DNA of 64,000 bases from Halomonas halmophila (GCF_006540005.1 NZ_BJOC01000018.1:124001-188000), one strand, 5' to 3'; numbered from the stretch's first letter, positions 1-11,617 are shown. The notes: generated by a model from the letters alone, not told the origin. Numbers and translations are program-made.

Positions 1-71
1 CCCATGGCGGGTCGGTGGCGGCGACTGGATTCGACCCCTGAGCGCACGCGCGCGAGCCGAACGCCGGACCC

Positions 72-103
72 AAAAAAGCCGCCTCGGGGTGGCGAGGCGG
101 CTT
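72..103 (-). terminator. Rho-independent terminator of katG
   Basis: An 11-bp perfect inverted repeat (76-86 with 93-103, 6-base loop) is followed, reading the minus strand, by a run of T residues (72-77). It lies about 40 bases beyond the katG stop codon and is oriented to end katG transcription. Confidence 0.85.
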
Positions 104-140
104 GCGGTGGTTTCAGTCCGGCCGGCGGACGCTGTGGCGA

Positions 141-2731
<2,591 letters not shown>

Positions 2732-4231
2732 ATGTCCGTGCGCGAAATCCCGATGTATATCGATGGCCAGGCTGTCCTCTCTCAGAGTCAGGATAAGCGC
2801 GATGTGGTCAATCCGGCTACCCAGGAAGTGGTGGCCAGTGTGCCTTTCTGCTCGGTGGAGGACGTCGACCGCGCCGTGGCCAGTGCCAGGCAGGCCTTCA
2901 GGAGCTGGCGCAAGGTGCCGCTGGCCCGCCGTCAGCGCATCATGCTTGAGCTGCAGGCGTTGATTCGCGAGCACAGCGAGGAGCTGGCCGCGCTGATCAC
3001 CGAGGAGCACGGCAAGACGCTGCCGGATGCCGCCGGCGAGGTGGGGCGTGGCCTGGAAGTGGTCGAACATGCCTGCTCCATCACCTCCCTGCAGCTTGGC
3101 GAGCTGGCCGAGAATGCCGCCAGCGAGGTGGATGTCTATACGCTCAACCAGCCGTTGGGCGTCGGGGCCGGCATCACGGCGTTCAACTTCCCGATCATGC
3201 TGCCCTGTTTCATGTTCCCGCTGGCCATCGCCACCGGCAATACCTTCGTGCTCAAGCCGTCCGAGCAGGACCCGAGTGCCACCATGCGGCTGGTCGAGCT
3301 GGCCCATGAGGCGGGAGTGCCGGCGGGCGTGCTGAATGTGGTGCATGGTGGGCCGGAGGTCGCCAATCGGCTGTGTGACCATCCGGACATCAAGGCGATG
3401 TCGTTCATCGGTTCGACTCATGTCGGCACCCAGCTGTATCGGCGTGCCAGCGAGGCCGGCAAACGCGCCCAGGCGATGATGGGCGCCAAGAACCATTGTG
3501 TCGTCATGCCGGATGCCAATCGCAGCCAGGCCATCAACAACCTGCTGGGCTCGGCCTTCGGCGCCGCCGGGCAGCGCTGCATGGCCAACTCGGTGGTGGT
3601 ATTGGTGGGCGAGGCCCGCGAGTGGCTGGCGGATCTGGCCGAGGGCGCGCGCCGCATGGTAGTAGGGCCCGGCACCCAGCGCGATGCCGACCTCGGGCCC
3701 CTGGTCTCGCCGGCGGCCAAGGCACGGGTGGAGGAGCTGATTGGCGTGGGTGAGCGCGAAGGAGCCACGCTGCTGGTCGACGGTCGCGGCTGCCAGGTGG
3801 ACGGGTATCCGGATGGCAACTTCGTCGGCCCGACACTGTTCAGCGATGTCACGCCGGAGATGACGATCTATCGCGAGGAGGTCTTCGGCCCGGTACTCTG
3901 TGTGGTGGCGGTGGAGACGCTGGATGAGGCCATCGACTTCATCAATGCCAACCCCAATGGCAACGGCACCTCGATCTTCACCAACTCCGGCTGGGTCGCG
4001 CGGCGCTTCGAGTCCGACATCGACGTCGGCCAGGTGGGCATCAATGTGCCGATTCCGGTGCCGGTGGCCTATTTCAGTTTCACCGGCTCGCGAGGGTCGA
4101 AGCTAGGCGACATGGGCCCCAACGGCAAGCAGGCCGTTGCCTTCTGGACGCAGACCAAGACCGTTACCGCCCGCTGGTTCGAGCCCGAAAACGTTTCCAG
4201 CGGCATCAACAGCACCATATCGCTGAGTTGA
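2732..4231 (+). CDS. mmsA: Methylmalonate-semialdehyde dehydrogenase (CoA-acylating)
   Basis: A 499-residue aldehyde dehydrogenase that converts methylmalonate or malonate semialdehyde to propionyl-CoA or acetyl-CoA in valine, beta-alanine and inositol breakdown. The NAD-binding ALDH fold is clear ([14 protein letters not shown], then [13 protein letters not shown]), and the catalytic cysteine is about residue 283 in [11 protein letters not shown]. Length and the N-terminal sequence (PMYIDGQ) fit the MmsA family better than generic ALDHs. The start at 2732 is chosen because AGGAG lies 7 bases upstream; an in-frame ATG at 2726 sits too close to that site, and longer upstream extensions do not look like protein. 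It precedes the PLP enzyme by 37 bases, so the two may be co-transcribed. Confidence 0.95.
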   Translation: MSVREIPMYIDGQAVLSQSQDKRDVVNPATQEVVASVPFCSVEDVDRAVASARQAFRSWRKVPLARRQRIMLELQALIREHSEELAALITEEHGKTLPDAAGEVGRGLEVVEHACSITSLQLGELAENAASEVDVYTLNQPLGVGAGITAFNFPIMLPCFMFPLAIATGNTFVLKPSEQDPSATMRLVELAHEAGVPAGVLNVVHGGPEVANRLCDHPDIKAMSFIGSTHVGTQLYRRASEAGKRAQAMMGAKNHCVVMPDANRSQAINNLLGSAFGAAGQRCMANSVVVLVGEAREWLADLAEGARRMVVGPGTQRDADLGPLVSPAAKARVEELIGVGEREGATLLVDGRGCQVDGYPDGNFVGPTLFSDVTPEMTIYREEVFGPVLCVVAVETLDEAIDFINANPNGNGTSIFTNSGWVARRFESDIDVGQVGINVPIPVPVAYFSFTGSRGSKLGDMGPNGKQAVAFWTQTKTVTARWFEPENVSSGINSTISLS

Positions 4232-4268
4232 TTCGGCGCGTCATGATTCGTCAGCCAAGAGAGGTTGC

Positions 4269-5480
4269 ATGCAGGATTCGTTATCGAAGCTGGGCCACAA
4301 GGGCACACCGGAACTCGGGCCATCATTGCTGGGCGGAGTGAGCCTGCCGGCGGCGGTGCTGCATGAGGCGGCGCTGGCGCATAATCTGGCGTGGATGCAG
4401 CGTTTCGCCGAGTCGCATGGCGCCCGGCTGGCACCGCACGGCAAGACCACCATGACGCCGGCGCTGTTCCGTCGCCAGCTCGAGGCGGGGGCCTGGGGCA
4501 TCACCCTGGCCACCGCGCCACAGTGTCGCGCGGCCTTCGCCAGTGGCGTCGTGCGCGTACTGATGGCCAACCAGCTGGTGGGCCAAGCCAACATGGCAAT
4601 CATCGCCGAATTGCTCGAGGCGGGCGCTGACTTCCATTGCGTGGTCGATAGTGAGGACAACGCCCGGGAACTCGGGCACTTTTTCGCCCAGCGCGACCTG
4701 ACGCTCAAGGTGCTGATCGAGCTGGGCGTCGCGGGCGGCCGTACCGGTTGCCGCTCCGTCGAGTCGGTCAAGGCGCTGGCGCGGGTCGTCGATGCCGAGC
4801 CGGGCCTGGCCCTGGCCGGCATGGAGGGCTACGAGGGCGTGGTGCATGCCGAGGATCCGGTACCGGCGATTCGCGATTATGCCACGCGGCTGGTCGAGGC
4901 GGCGCGTTGCCTCGACGACGAGGGGCGGTTCGCCGTGGACCTGCCCATCATCACCGCGTCGGGGTCGGCCTGGTACGACCTGATCGCCGAGGCCTTCGAT
5001 ACGGCCGAGCTGCGTCGACGCTTCACGCCGGTGATTCGTCCCGGCTGCTATGTGGTGCATGATCACGGCATCTACCGCCAGGCCCAGCAGGGTGTGCTGT
5101 CACGCCGCCCCGATCTGCACGCAGGCCTGCGCCCGGCGCTCGAGGTCTTCGCCCAGGTGCAATCATTGCCGGAACCCGGCCTGGCGATCGCTGCGCTCGG
5201 CAAGCGCGATATCGGCGCCGATCAGTTGCCCGAGCCATTGCGCCGCTATCGTGAGGCCGGCGCGGTAGACGAGGTGCTGAGCGTCGAGGGTTGGGAGATC
5301 ACCAGGCTGATGGACCAGCATGCCTTCATCCACCTGCCGGACTCGGCCGACGATGTGCGCATCGGTGATGTGGTGGCCTTCGGCGCCTCGCATCCCTGCC
5401 TGACCTTCGACAAGTGGCGGCGGATCTGCCGGGTCGATGAGCGGCTGGACGTCACGGAGGTCATGGACACTGCTTTCTGA
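4269..5480 (+). CDS. D-serine dehydratase-like / amino acid deaminase (fold III PLP enzyme)
   Basis: A 403-residue fold-type III PLP protein of the DSD1/alanine-racemase-N-like group, related to eukaryotic-type D-serine dehydratase and D-threonine aldolase. The likely PLP lysine is in PHGKT near residue 60. A C-terminal metal-site motif, GASHPCLTFDKW, has the His-x-Cys pair typical of zinc-dependent DSD1-type dehydratases. These enzymes remove ammonia from D-hydroxy-amino acids, but the substrate here cannot be read from sequence. A ribosome site (GAGAGG) sits about 5 bases before the ATG. It follows mmsA closely, suggesting a shared amino-acid catabolic unit, which is inference. Confidence 0.85.
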   Translation: MQDSLSKLGHKGTPELGPSLLGGVSLPAAVLHEAALAHNLAWMQRFAESHGARLAPHGKTTMTPALFRRQLEAGAWGITLATAPQCRAAFASGVVRVLMANQLVGQANMAIIAELLEAGADFHCVVDSEDNARELGHFFAQRDLTLKVLIELGVAGGRTGCRSVESVKALARVVDAEPGLALAGMEGYEGVVHAEDPVPAIRDYATRLVEAARCLDDEGRFAVDLPIITASGSAWYDLIAEAFDTAELRRRFTPVIRPGCYVVHDHGIYRQAQQGVLSRRPDLHAGLRPALEVFAQVQSLPEPGLAIAALGKRDIGADQLPEPLRRYREAGAVDEVLSVEGWEITRLMDQHAFIHLPDSADDVRIGDVVAFGASHPCLTFDKWRRICRVDERLDVTEVMDTAF

Positions 5481-5484
5481 GCAA

Positions 5485-5517
5485 CAAAAAAAGGCCATGA
5501 CGTCCCGGTTATGGCCT
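5485..5517 (-). terminator. Rho-independent terminator reading leftward
   Basis: A 7-bp stem (AGGCCAT/ATGGCCT) is flanked on the left by a run of A residues, giving a T tract on the minus strand only. The orientation therefore fits the minus-strand fimbrial-like gene ending at 5671, although it lies about 155 bases beyond that stop. It may also blunt convergent transcription. Confidence 0.65.
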
Positions 5518-5670
5518 GATCAAGGGAAGGTACTGCGCTGTCTGCTCCAGAGGTTCGTGGTAATGAGTGAACACCTCGCTGATGGATCAAGTAGTGGTTT
5601 CGTCGAGCCTGTGTCTACTGCCGCCTTGGTGATGATGTCTCATGCTCCAGATGAAGTCGGGTGAGGCATA

Positions 5671-6108
5671 TCAGCGGTAGGTCAGGCGCATGTACCCCGG
5701 TGATTGCTGCAGGTACTGCATGATCTGGCCTTCCCCGCCTGTCAGGCGCTCACCGTCCAGTGTGTGCCAGCTTTGTTCAGCCGTGTTGGTTGCCGTGACC
5801 TCTCGAGATACACCCTGCTCACTGATGTAGCACTCTGTGCGCGGCAGCGAGTTGGTGGTCTGCATCTGCGTTTCGCAGCCCGGCTCTGAAATAGCACCCT
5901 GAAACCTGATAGTGCTGCCTGCGGCGATGGCCTGTGTCGTGATCATTAAGCCTGCCACCAGGCAGGTACCAGCTGCCATCCACATCGAGCGACCGAAATG
6001 TGCCTTCCGCTGGTGTTTCAGTTTGCCTTGCTCAATGCGCTCGACAGCTTCAGGGCCTTCGCTGGCCGTAGCGACCTTGTGTTGGCGATGGCGAATGAGG
6101 GTAGTCAT
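5671..6108 (-). CDS. Orphan small fimbrial-subunit-like secreted protein
   Basis: A 145-residue protein with no close family I can name. Residues 1-41 are basic and hydrophilic, followed by a hydrophobic signal-like segment (about 42-63) ending in AIAAG. The mature part, about 80 residues, opens with GSTIRFQGAISEPGC, the beta-strand and cysteine pattern of chaperone-usher fimbrial subunits. A second cysteine follows 18 residues later, and the end LTYR has the aromatic residue near the terminus typical of such subunits. It is about half the usual pilin length and has no usher or chaperone neighbours. GGGAGG 5 bases before the ATG supports the long start, although that leaves an unusual N-terminal extension before the signal. 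Base composition around its promoter is AT-rich compared with its neighbours, which may indicate transfer. Confidence 0.6.
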   Translation of the reverse strand: MTTLIRHRQHKVATASEGPEAVERIEQGKLKHQRKAHFGRSMWMAAGTCLVAGLMITTQAIAAGSTIRFQGAISEPGCETQMQTTNSLPRTECYISEQGVSREVTATNTAEQSWHTLDGERLTGGEGQIMQYLQQSPGYMRLTYR

Positions 6109-6474
6109 TTTGACCTCCCATGAAGCTTGGGCATTGAATACAGCTCCTGTGTGAATCTCTCCTGAGCTGTGTCTATTAACAATAGTTCATTTAGAGTATG
6201 ACACAAGTAGTAATAAATGGTTTTATTGTGCTAATTCGATGATGGCATGATTTGTAGATTATAATCATGCTTTTATGAGATAGGGGTGAGCCAGGAAGGT
6301 GGGGCCCGGGTTCGCCGCAGGGCTTGCTGTACCGGGGCCAGCATCCTCGGGTCGATGGACTGGAACCAGAGTTAGCATCGGGCCGATGATGTGGCATCAT
6401 GGGCACGCGTTGATGGCAGGGTCGCCATGTCATGGCCGATCCGCTCAGCGCCTCACAATTCAATTCACTGTCGC
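6109..6474. other. AT-rich intergenic region upstream of the TPP riboswitch
   Basis: The part from about 6170 to 6290 is much more AT-rich than the rest of the window and contains an 8-bp inverted repeat (GCATGATT at 6245-6252, AATCATGC at 6263-6270) that could be an operator. The GC-richer part from 6290 to 6470 has open frames on both strands but none resembling a known protein; a decayed gene cannot be excluded. Confidence 0.5.
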
Positions 6475-6560
6475 CAGGGGAGCCCCACCCGCTATGCCGG
6501 GGCTGAGAGAGCGTCCGACGCTGACCCTGGAACCTGATCCGGTTTGTACCGGCGGAGGAA
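6475..6560 (+). promoter_or_regulatory. TPP riboswitch (THI element)
   Basis: The conserved THI-box blocks are present in order: GGGGAGCC, then GGGGCTGAGA, then GACCCTGGAACCTGATCCGG, then a TACCGGCGGAGGAA block. This is the thiamine pyrophosphate aptamer. The last block contains GGAGGA (6554-6559), which is also the ribosome-binding site 8 bases before the ATG at 6568. Ligand binding could therefore block translation directly, the common mode in Gram-negative bacteria. I see no intrinsic terminator between aptamer and gene. Confidence 0.95.
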
Positions 6561-6567
6561 GAGCGAC

Positions 6568-7974
6568 ATGCCTTACCTGACGTCAGCCGTGCTGGGCGCG
6601 GCACTGTTGTGTTTTGCCTTTCTGGGCCTGCGGGCCCGCCGGGCCGAAGGCCCCCTCGATGACTATGTGACGGCGCGTAACTCACAGAGTGCGCGTTCGT
6701 TGGGTATTTCCTTTCTGGCCTCCGGCATGGGGGCCTGGATTCTCTTCGCCCCGCCCGAGATCGGCGCCATGGTGGGGCCATTGGCGCTGCTCGGTTATGC
6801 GTTGGGGTCGGCCCTGCCGCTGGTCGTGCTCAGCCTGTATGGGCCGGTGATCCGGCGCTACCTGCCCGAGGGACGCAGCATCGGCGAGTTTGCCGAAGCC
6901 TGCTATGGCGCCGGGGTGCGCCGCTGGGTCACCCTGGTGTCGATTCTCTACATGGGCTGTTTTCTGGCGGCCGAGCTGACCGCCATCGGTGCCATTGCAT
7001 CGCTGCTCTCCGAAGTGCCGTCGAGTGCCGTGGTCATCGGGGTGGCCCTCGTTACCCTGACCTACACGGCGGTCGGCGGGCTGCGTGCCAGCCTGGCCAC
7101 GGATCGTTGGCAGGGCTGGTTGCTGCTGGCGTTACTGATCCTGGTGACGGGGGTCGTGCTCTGGGTGCTGCCGCCCATGCCCGAGCAGGCGTCCCTGCCG
7201 CAGACACCGCCGGTGGATGCCCTCGCGGTGGCCCTGACCCTGGTCATCGCCGTGACCTCCGCCGAGCTCTTTCATCAGGGCTACTGGCAGCGGGTGTGGG
7301 CCGCCGAGGACCAGCGTGCCCTGGGGCGTGGCGCCCTGCTGGGTGGTGTCGGGGTGCTGTTGGTCATCATGGCCATCGGTGGCCTGGGCATGCTCGCGGT
7401 CATGCATGGGTTGCCGCTCGGTGAGCCGCCCATGCCGTTCTTTGCCCTGCTGTCCGAAGCGCCGGGCTGGCTGGCCATTCCGGCGCTGGTGCTGGCCGTG
7501 ACGCTGGTCGCCTCGAGTGTCGACACCCTGCAGACGGCCATTGCCTCGCTGGTGGTGGCCGGTTCCGGCCGCAGCGGCCTGTCCGTCGGCGCGGCGCGCC
7601 TGGTGACCGTGGGCCTGATGTTGCCCGTGGTGGTCATTGCGTTGCAGGAACTGTCGGTACTGCGCCTGTTCCTGATTGCCGACCTGTTGTGCGCCGCGAC
7701 CATCGTGCCGGTGCTGCTCGGCGTCTGGCGACGCATGGGCTCGCTGGCGGCAATGGTCGGCGGCATGGCGGGTCTGGTGGGTGCTGTTGTGCCCGGTTGG
7801 TGGGCCCAGGGCAGCCTGCTGGCGGGCATTCAGGCGGCGAGCTTTCCGGGTGGCATTCCGGCGCTCGCGCCCTTTGTCGGGGCCCTGCTGGCGTCGGCGC
7901 TGGTCAGCGTGGTCATCGCCATGGCCTGGCCGGCTCCGCGTGCTTCCCTGACAAGCGACGGAGGCGATGCATGA
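6568..7974 (+). CDS. Sodium:solute symporter, TPP-regulated (thiamine or precursor uptake)
   Basis: A 468-residue inner-membrane protein with about 12-13 hydrophobic segments, of the SSS family (PutP/PanF relatives). The TPP riboswitch directly upstream and the overlapping tenA gene point to uptake of thiamine, hydroxymethylpyrimidine or a degradation product. Riboswitch-linked SSS members have been called ThiV, but I cannot distinguish orthology from analogy. The ATG at 6568 is chosen over an upstream TTG because the riboswitch ribosome site GGAGGA precedes it by 8 bases. The stop overlaps the tenA start as ATGA, implying translational coupling. Confidence 0.85.
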   Translation: MPYLTSAVLGAALLCFAFLGLRARRAEGPLDDYVTARNSQSARSLGISFLASGMGAWILFAPPEIGAMVGPLALLGYALGSALPLVVLSLYGPVIRRYLPEGRSIGEFAEACYGAGVRRWVTLVSILYMGCFLAAELTAIGAIASLLSEVPSSAVVIGVALVTLTYTAVGGLRASLATDRWQGWLLLALLILVTGVVLWVLPPMPEQASLPQTPPVDALAVALTLVIAVTSAELFHQGYWQRVWAAEDQRALGRGALLGGVGVLLVIMAIGGLGMLAVMHGLPLGEPPMPFFALLSEAPGWLAIPALVLAVTLVASSVDTLQTAIASLVVAGSGRSGLSVGAARLVTVGLMLPVVVIALQELSVLRLFLIADLLCAATIVPVLLGVWRRMGSLAAMVGGMAGLVGAVVPGWWAQGSLLAGIQAASFPGGIPALAPFVGALLASALVSVVIAMAWPAPRASLTSDGGDA

Positions 7975-8675
7975 GTAGTATTGCCGAATGGACGCAGTGG
8001 GCCGAGCGTCAGGCGTCGCCGCGCCTGACTGAGTGGTTGCGGGAACTCAGCGAGCCGGACTGGTCGCGGACCGTGCACCACCCGTTATTCGATGCGCTGG
8101 CCGCCAGGCGACTGACAGACCAGGAGTTCGCCGCCTACATGGTGCAGGACTATGGCTTCGTCGACCCCTTTACCGCTTTGCTCGGACAGGCGATCGGTCA
8201 CGCTCCCTGTATGCAGGATCGGGTCGTGCTCGGGCAGTTCATGGGCATGCTGACCAGTGACGAGAACAGCACCTTCCAGCGTACCTTCGAGGCCTACGGT
8301 GTGTCGGCCGAGGCCGAGTATCTGCCGGCCACGCGTGATTTTCGACAGCTGTTGAAGGATACCGCCCTGCATCAGGAGGGCGCTCGGAGTACGCGCTATG
8401 CCGAAATGCTGGCCGTGTTGGTGGTCACCGAGTGGCTGTACCTGGAGTGGGCCACGCGTGTCGAGCGCGCGGAGGGGCTGCAGCCATTGATGGAAGAGTG
8501 GATCGATCTGCATGACAATCCTGAGTTCCGAACTTTCGTTGCCTGGTTGCGGCGGCGCCTGGAGGAAGAAATGTCCCGGCTGGAGGATGAGGCGTTCGTG
8601 GGTGTGGTAAAACGATTTCGCGAAACGGTGGCTTGTGAGCGCGCTTTTCACGATGCCGTTTATCACGCTGACTGA
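7971..8675 (+). CDS. tenA: TenA/thiaminase II family protein lacking the canonical cysteine
   Basis: A 234-residue, mostly alpha-helical TenA-fold protein. Thiaminase II hydrolyses aminopyrimidines from degraded thiamine so that the pyrimidine can be salvaged. Conserved positions remain: Asp in MVQDYGF, matching the pyrimidine-binding Asp of Bacillus TenA, and a Glu in the C-terminal CERAFHD helix. The catalytic Cys of the PCYWLYYE motif, however, aligns with Thr in VTEWLYLE, with Glu beside it, as in TenA groups described as lacking the cysteine. ATG at 7971 overlaps the transporter stop and is preceded by GGAGG. Being under the same riboswitch, it probably acts on what the transporter imports. 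Confidence 0.88.
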   Translation: MSSIAEWTQWAERQASPRLTEWLRELSEPDWSRTVHHPLFDALAARRLTDQEFAAYMVQDYGFVDPFTALLGQAIGHAPCMQDRVVLGQFMGMLTSDENSTFQRTFEAYGVSAEAEYLPATRDFRQLLKDTALHQEGARSTRYAEMLAVLVVTEWLYLEWATRVERAEGLQPLMEEWIDLHDNPEFRTFVAWLRRRLEEEMSRLEDEAFVGVVKRFRETVACERAFHDAVYHAD

Positions 8676-8804
8676 AGTGGCGGCGCGCTGTATGGCCCAA
8701 TCGGCGGCATCGGTGCGCGGCAAATGCGCTGTTTACGGGTTGCCAGGCAGACCGCGGCCAGTCACCCTTTAAAGCCTGACTAGCAATCCGAAAAGGGCCT
8801 CAGC

Positions 8805-10493
8805 ATGAGCAATACTCCAAGTGATCCACGCCGCCGGCATTCCGCCCCGGTGGTCGATGGTGTCGGCAAGTCGGCCAGTCGCGCGATGCTGCGCGCGGTT
8901 GGCTTTTCCGATGAAGACTTCACCAAGCCCCAGGTCGGGGTGGCCTCGACCTGGAGCCAGGTGACGCCGTGCAACAGCCATATTGCCGAGCTGGCGGAGC
9001 AAGCCAGCCAAGGCGCCGATGCCGCCGGTGGCAAGGGCGTGATCTTCAACACCATCACCATTTCCGATGGTATCGCCAACGGCACCGAGGGCATGAAGTA
9101 TTCCCTGGTGTCGCGGGAGCTGATCGCTGACTCCATCGAAGCCGTGGCGGGCTGCGAAGGGTTCGACGGCGTGGTGGCCCTGGGCGGCTGCGACAAGAAC
9201 ATGCCGGGCTGCGTGATGGGACTGGCGCGTCTGAATCGCCCGGGTGTCTTCGTCTATGGCGGCACCATCATGCCCGGTGCCAACCATACCGATCTGGTGT
9301 CGGTGTTCGAGGCCATGGGAGCGCACAGCCGCGGCGACATGGACCTGATCGACGTCAAGCAGATCGAGGAAACGGCGATTCCCGGCCCCGGCTCCTGCGG
9401 CGGCATGTACACCGCCAATACCATGGCCTCGGCGATCGAGGCGCTGGGCATGAGCCTGCCGGGCAGTTCGGCGCAGAATGCCGTCTCGGACGACAAGCGG
9501 GCGGACAGCCATGCAGCCGGCGAGGCGGTGCTGAACCTGCTCGACAAGGACATCAAGCCGTCGGACATCATGACCCGCGAGGCCTTCGAGAACGCCATCA
9601 CGGTGGTCATCGCGCTCGGCGGCTCGACCAATGCCGTGCTGCACTTGATTGCCATGGCCGACACCATCGGCGTGTCGCTGAGCCTCGAGGACTTCACCGA
9701 GATTGGCCGCCGGGTGCCGGTGCTGGCCGATCTGCGCCCCAGTGGTCATTACATGATGAGCGAGCTGGTCGCCATCGGCGGCATTCTGCCGTTGATGAAG
9801 ATGCTGCTCGAGGCCGGCATGCTGCATGGCGACTGCCTGACGGTGACCGGCAGGACCCTGGCCGAGAACCTGGCGGACGTGGCGCCGTACCCGGTAGATC
9901 AGTCGATCATCGCGCCGCTCGACGCCCCGCTCAAGAACGAGAGCCACCTGCGCATTCTCTACGGCAATCTGGCGCCGGAAGGGGCCGTGGCCAAGATTAC
10001 CGGCAAGGAGGGCACCCACTTCACCGGCACGGCGAGGGTATTCGGCTCCGAGGAAGAGGCGCAGGCGCGCATCAATGATGGCGTGGTGGTCGCCGGGGAC
10101 GTCGTGGTCATTCGCTACGAGGGGCCGCGGGGCGGTCCGGGCATGCGCGAGATGCTGACGCCGACCTCGGCGATCATGGGGCGCGGCCTGGGCGATCAGG
10201 TGGCCCTGATCACCGACGGTCGCTTCTCGGGCGGCAGCCATGGCTTCGTGGTCGGCCATGTGACGCCGGAGGCCTTCGATGGCGGCCCGCTGGCGCTGGT
10301 GGAGGATGGCGATACCATCACCATCGATGCCGAGGCCAACACCATCGATGTGAGCCTGGATGACGCGGAGCTGAAGCGGCGTCGTGCGGCCTGGCAGCGC
10401 CCCGAGCCGCGTTATACCCGTGGCGCCCTGGCCAAGTATGCCAAGGTGGTCAGCTCGGCTTCCATGGGTGCGGTGACCGACCGCCTGGATTGA
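8805..10493 (+). CDS. ilvD: Dihydroxy-acid dehydratase IlvD
   Basis: A 562-residue iron-sulfur enzyme that dehydrates dihydroxy-isovalerate and dihydroxy-methylvalerate in valine and isoleucine synthesis. Three cysteines expected to hold the cluster are visible: Cys56 (TPCNSH), Cys129 ([10 protein letters not shown]) and Cys198 ([12 protein letters not shown]). The C-terminal signature [15 protein letters not shown] is intact. The length fits the shorter IlvD/Edd subgroup. Its terminator at 10516-10551 closes a single-gene unit. The ribosome site is weak (AAGGG about 9 bases upstream). Confidence 0.96.
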   Translation: MSNTPSDPRRRHSAPVVDGVGKSASRAMLRAVGFSDEDFTKPQVGVASTWSQVTPCNSHIAELAEQASQGADAAGGKGVIFNTITISDGIANGTEGMKYSLVSRELIADSIEAVAGCEGFDGVVALGGCDKNMPGCVMGLARLNRPGVFVYGGTIMPGANHTDLVSVFEAMGAHSRGDMDLIDVKQIEETAIPGPGSCGGMYTANTMASAIEALGMSLPGSSAQNAVSDDKRADSHAAGEAVLNLLDKDIKPSDIMTREAFENAITVVIALGGSTNAVLHLIAMADTIGVSLSLEDFTEIGRRVPVLADLRPSGHYMMSELVAIGGILPLMKMLLEAGMLHGDCLTVTGRTLAENLADVAPYPVDQSIIAPLDAPLKNESHLRILYGNLAPEGAVAKITGKEGTHFTGTARVFGSEEEAQARINDGVVVAGDVVVIRYEGPRGGPGMREMLTPTSAIMGRGLGDQVALITDGRFSGGSHGFVVGHVTPEAFDGGPLALVEDGDTITIDAEANTIDVSLDDAELKRRRAAWQRPEPRYTRGALAKYAKVVSSASMGAVTDRLD

Positions 10494-10515
10494 ACCGGTA
10501 GAACGCGCCATGAAA

Positions 10516-10551
10516 CACAAAAAGGGCCCGATGAGCGGGCCCTTTTTTGTG
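10516..10551. terminator. Bidirectional Rho-independent terminator
   Basis: CACAAAAAGGGCCCG pairs with CGGGCCCTTTTTTGTG around a 5-base loop. A and T runs on opposite sides of the GC stem serve ilvD on the plus strand and the convergent DUF4412 gene on the minus strand. Confidence 0.92.
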
Positions 10552-10581
10552 ATTGCCGGGTGCCGGGCGCGCGCGGGGCGC

Positions 10582-11265
10582 TTACTCCGAGACGGCGGAG
10601 CGCATCATGTCCTCCAAGGACTTGGCGTTTTCGGGCAGCTCAAAAATGGCTGCGTCGGGTGTGGTATCCGACAGTTCGGCGAGCTGGAAACGGTCGCCGA
10701 AACGCAACATCCCGAGCCCACGCTCCTGCAGCTCCATGGCGATGGGGTCCGGCTCGCCGGTCATGGTGCGCTGGTAGTCATGGAAGGCCGCCATCAGTTC
10801 GCGGACCTGAGCGTCATCCGTCAGGACGAGTTCGTCGTCATGGAAGGTGCCGCTCTTGTCGGTCCACTGAAGGTTGTAGACGTCACCTTCAAGTCCGGCG
10901 ATGGTTTCGGTTCCGCCTGTGGCCTCCAATGAGTCCACCTTCTGCGCTTGCTTGCCGGTCATGGTTTCGGCCTGGCCGCCGCCCATGCGTTCGGCCATTT
11001 TCTTCATCTTGGCCATGTCCATGATCATGGTCTGCCCCTGCATCTGGGTGACCATGTAGCCCTTGCCGTTACGCAACAGCATGAAACCGGCCTGGGACTG
11101 ATCGGGAAAATCCATGCGCAGCTTGTCGCCGGCCCAGCGGACCTTCATGTTGACGCTGTCCTGATTGGAATGAGCCTGCAGGGTAGCCTGACCATCGGCC
11201 AGTGCAGGAGTGGCAACGGCCAGGCTCAGGCCGCAGGCGATCAGGCTGGTGGCGAGATATCGCAT
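10582..11265 (-). CDS. DUF4412-like periplasmic protein
   Basis: A 227-residue exported protein of unknown function. Residues 1-24 form a signal peptide (hydrophobic core, cleavage after ALAD or ALA). The mature part is rich in beta-strand patterns with repeated Met-Lys-Met and Gly-Gly stretches in the middle and resembles DUF4412 proteins. The start at 11265 is chosen because AGAGGAAG precedes it and because the signal peptide begins there; the frame stays open upstream but without protein character. It lies about 70 bases after the XRE-like gene on the same strand, so the two are probably co-transcribed. No enzymatic motif is seen. Confidence 0.7.
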   Translation of the reverse strand: MRYLATSLIACGLSLAVATPALADGQATLQAHSNQDSVNMKVRWAGDKLRMDFPDQSQAGFMLLRNGKGYMVTQMQGQTMIMDMAKMKKMAERMGGGQAETMTGKQAQKVDSLEATGGTETIAGLEGDVYNLQWTDKSGTFHDDELVLTDDAQVRELMAAFHDYQRTMTGEPDPIAMELQERGLGMLRFGDRFQLAELSDTTPDAAIFELPENAKSLEDMMRSAVSE

Positions 11266-11335
11266 GGCGCGTCTTCCTCTTGAAGCAGTTCGTGGCGTGG
11301 TGATCCCCCGGCGTACAAGACGCTCGGCCAGGCGG

Positions 11336-11617
11336 TCAGGACGTCGAAAGTTCATGGTCAATGGTCTCTCGCAGGATCTGCAGGTCCTCAAGCGAGAGTT
11401 GTTCCAGGCGACCGGACAGCAGGTCACTGACCTTTTGCAGGGGCAGGCCGGCGCGACGGGCGATGTCGCGGCTACCCAGATCGGAAACGGCGATCAGCCG
11501 GGTGATGATGCGCATCAAGCGCGTGCGTTGCTCCAGGTCCCTGACATCGAGGTCAGGGCAACTTCGTGGAGGAGGATCGCTGGGATCCGAATCGCAGGTG
11601 TGACTTACCGTACTCAT
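11336..11617 (-). CDS. Small XRE-family HTH protein, antitoxin-like
   Basis: A 93-residue protein. After a low-complexity N-terminus with Pro and Asp, residues about 28-90 form a helix-turn-helix of the type seen in HigA/HTH_37 antitoxin-like regulators (IARRAGLPLQKVSDLLSGRLEQLSLEDLQ). Such proteins usually bind DNA upstream of their own gene. No toxin-like gene is adjacent; the downstream partner is the DUF4412 protein. It may therefore be a solitary regulator rather than half of a toxin-antitoxin pair. Confidence 0.72.
   Translation of the reverse strand: MSTVSHTCDSDPSDPPPRSCPDLDVRDLEQRTRLMRIITRLIAVSDLGSRDIARRAGLPLQKVSDLLSGRLEQLSLEDLQILRETIDHELSTS

Noticed and set aside
6299-6580. Small open frame overlapping the TPP riboswitch
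   Set aside because: It runs through the conserved aptamer and has no ribosome site or protein-like sequence.
8769-10520. 583-codon open frame antisense to ilvD
   Set aside because: Composition is low-complexity (His/Arg/Gly/Gln-rich) and it mirrors the full length of ilvD.
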